Shown one piece after another: positions 4,782 to 5,982 of a DNA stretch of 5,982 nucleotides. The position numbers were made by a program, and so were the translations under genes. The stretch is from assembly GCA_021784375.1 (NCBI GenBank), contig JAJXSV010000142.1, positions 1 through 5,982 on the forward strand, written 5' to 3'. Each line of letters begins with the position of its first letter. The stretch's first letter is position 1. The notes under the pieces are model-generated. The model did not search any database and had not been told where the DNA came from. It saw only the letters and a program-made list of their open reading frames with translations. Origin of the DNA: Actinomycetes bacterium. GTDB lineage: Bacteria > Actinomycetota > Actinomycetes > S36-B12 > UBA5976.

Positions 4782-5982
4782 GTGTTCAACAGGATCGGCC
4801 ACTTCGCAGCGCGACGGGCCAGGCTCGCCATGACGCTCTCGATCCTCTTCATCGTCGTCACCGCGGCAATGGGGTCCCAGGTCGTCTCGAGGATGTCGAG
4901 CGCCGGCTATGACGACCCCGCGTCCGGCAGTTCACGCACCTTCACGTACCTCAGGGATCACTTCCACATCGAGGATCCCTGGACGATCCTCGTCCTCGAT
5001 GCCAGGACCTCCGTGGACGACGCCGCCGTGCGGGCCGACGCGGTCAGGATCAGCAGCGCCATTGCGAGGGTGCCGGGCGTGACGCAGGTCGCGTCGTACT
5101 GGTCGCTCGGCCGGCCTGCGCAGTTGCGCAGCATCGACGGCAGGGCCGCGTACGTCTTCGTGTACATGACCTCCGACAGCATCGAGGCGCGGAATCGCAC
5201 TGCGGCGCACATCGAGCGCGTGGTGAACCCGATTCCCAAGTCCGTGCGCGTGTACTACTACGGCAGCGGGGCGCTCTTCAACGGGATCAACGGCCGCGTG
5301 AAGCACGACATCGCCTTCGCCGAGGGGATCGCGGTGCCGATGAGCATCGTGCTCACGCTGCTGGTCTTCGGCTCTCTGGTGGCCTCACTGGCTCCGATGA
5401 TGGTGGCCCTGTTCGCGATTCCCGGCGCCCTGTTCGTGCTCTGGATCGTCCGCATGTTCACCGATGTGTCGGTCTTCGGCCTGAACCTCGTCACCGGTCT
5501 CGGCATCGGCCTCGGCATCGACTACGCCCTGCTCATCGTGAGCCGCTTCCGTGAGGAGGCGCAGGCGCACACGAACGTCGAGGAGGCGGTGGTCCGCACG
5601 GTCGAGACGGCGGGGCGCACCGTGTTCTTCTCCGGTGTGACGGTCGCGCTGACGCTGGCATCGATGTGGCTGTTCCCCCTGTACTTCCTCAAGACCTTCG
5701 CCTGGGCTGGTGTCTTCACCGTCCTGTTGGCGGTGATCGGAGCCCTGGTCCCGCTCCCGGCACTGCTCGCCCTCATCGGCCACCGCATCGAGCGCCTGCC
5801 GCTCCGCAGGGTGAAGCCGGTGTCCGATCACGGGCTCTGGTTCCGGGTCTCGGGAGTGGTCATGCGTCGCCGTTGGACGGTCGTGGTGCTGACGCTCGGC
5901 CTGCTCGCGCTCTTCGCCTCGCCGTCGCTGCATCTCGTCACCGGCCAGCCGGACGAGCGCGTGCTGCCCGCCAACGACCCGG
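4782..5982 (+). CDS. MMPL family RND-type transporter, N-terminal part (truncated by window)
   Basis: The frame opens at GTG 4782 and stays open to the right edge: 400 codons and one base, about half of a usual MMPL protein (700 residues or more). These proton-driven inner-membrane transporters move lipids, siderophores, pigments or drugs. Visible layout: TM1 (about 14-36); a first extracytoplasmic domain (about 37-178), with the SGALFNGINGRV segment near its end; TM2-TM6 (about 180-335), including the family signature GIDYALLIVSRFREE (245-259), whose Asp247-Tyr248 pair corresponds to the proton-relay Asp-Tyr of TM4 in MmpL3; a cytoplasmic linker (336-360); TM7 (about 364-383); and the beginning of the second outer domain. 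The start is supported by AGGAG at a 6-base spacing and by the family-like basic N-terminus (MFNRIGHFAARRARLA). It appears co-transcribed with the LysE-family gene. The cargo cannot be predicted. The general shape also fits YdfJ-type proteins. Confidence 0.93.
   Translation, partial: MFNRIGHFAARRARLAMTLSILFIVVTAAMGSQVVSRMSSAGYDDPASGSSRTFTYLRDHFHIEDPWTILVLDARTSVDDAAVRADAVRISSAIARVPGVTQVASYWSLGRPAQLRSIDGRAAYVFVYMTSDSIEARNRTAAHIERVVNPIPKSVRVYYYGSGALFNGINGRVKHDIAFAEGIAVPMSIVLTLLVFGSLVASLAPMMVALFAIPGALFVLWIVRMFTDVSVFGLNLVTGLGIGLGIDYALLIVSRFREEAQAHTNVEEAVVRTVETAGRTVFFSGVTVALTLASMWLFPLYFLKTFAWAGVFTVLLAVIGALVPLPALLALIGHRIERLPLRRVKPVSDHGLWFRVSGVVMRRRWTVVVLTLGLLALFASPSLHLVTGQPDERVLPANDP

Noticed and set aside
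4932..5933. Minus-strand open frames opposite the MMPL gene (4932-5306, 5258-5518 and 5385-5933).
   Set aside because: They are antisense to a continuous 400-codon frame with the MMPL signature and transmembrane pattern. Their products are charged, His/Arg/Glu-rich and lack domains.

Overview
The window looks like chromosomal DNA from a high-GC actinobacterium (Actinomycetota). Codons strongly prefer G or C in the third position. GTG and TTG starts and 4-base stop/start overlaps are frequent. The DUF4307-greA neighbourhood and the SURF1 protein are typical of that phylum. I cannot place it at genus level from the sequence alone. I see no rRNA, tRNA, CRISPR array, insertion sequence or phage gene. 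Genes are tightly packed and no gene-free stretch exceeds about 120 bases.

Layout. (1) Positions 1-967, minus strand: a short single-pass membrane protein, then a SURF1-type cytochrome oxidase assembly factor whose TTG start overlaps the previous stop, then the first 11 codons of a further gene running off the left edge, also with a stop/start overlap. These three form one tightly coupled operon. (2) Positions 1037-2296, plus strand: a DUF4307 membrane protein, the transcription elongation factor GreA, and a DUF4031 protein whose GTG start overlaps the greA stop. (3) Positions 2305-4011, minus strand, convergent with the previous group: a CoA-disulfide/persulfide reductase fused to a C-terminal rhodanese domain. 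(4) Positions 4131-5982, plus strand: a LysE/RhtB-type exporter followed by an MMPL-family (RND superfamily) transporter cut off by the right edge. The ribosome binding site of the MMPL gene starts on the base after the exporter stop codon.

The most interesting site is the 119-base divergent region 4012-4130. It holds a perfect 16-bp palindrome with C5/G5 tracts and ATA/TAT ends, the shape bound by CsoR/CstR-family repressors. The palindrome overlaps a good -10 hexamer (TATACT) placed so that transcription would begin on the A of the reductase start codon. This predicts a leaderless mRNA under repressor control. With the enzyme's known chemistry in low-molecular-weight persulfide reduction, it suggests a reactive-sulfur regulon like the CstR regulons of Firmicutes. 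No regulator gene is in the window. The opposite gene (LysE family) also has a TANNNT box spaced for a leaderless start.

I found no clearly new multi-gene system. Most of the window is ordinary core and housekeeping sequence, with a few local oddities: an apparent linker insertion in the reductase, a Cys/His cluster in the SURF1 outer domain, and small uncharacterised proteins.
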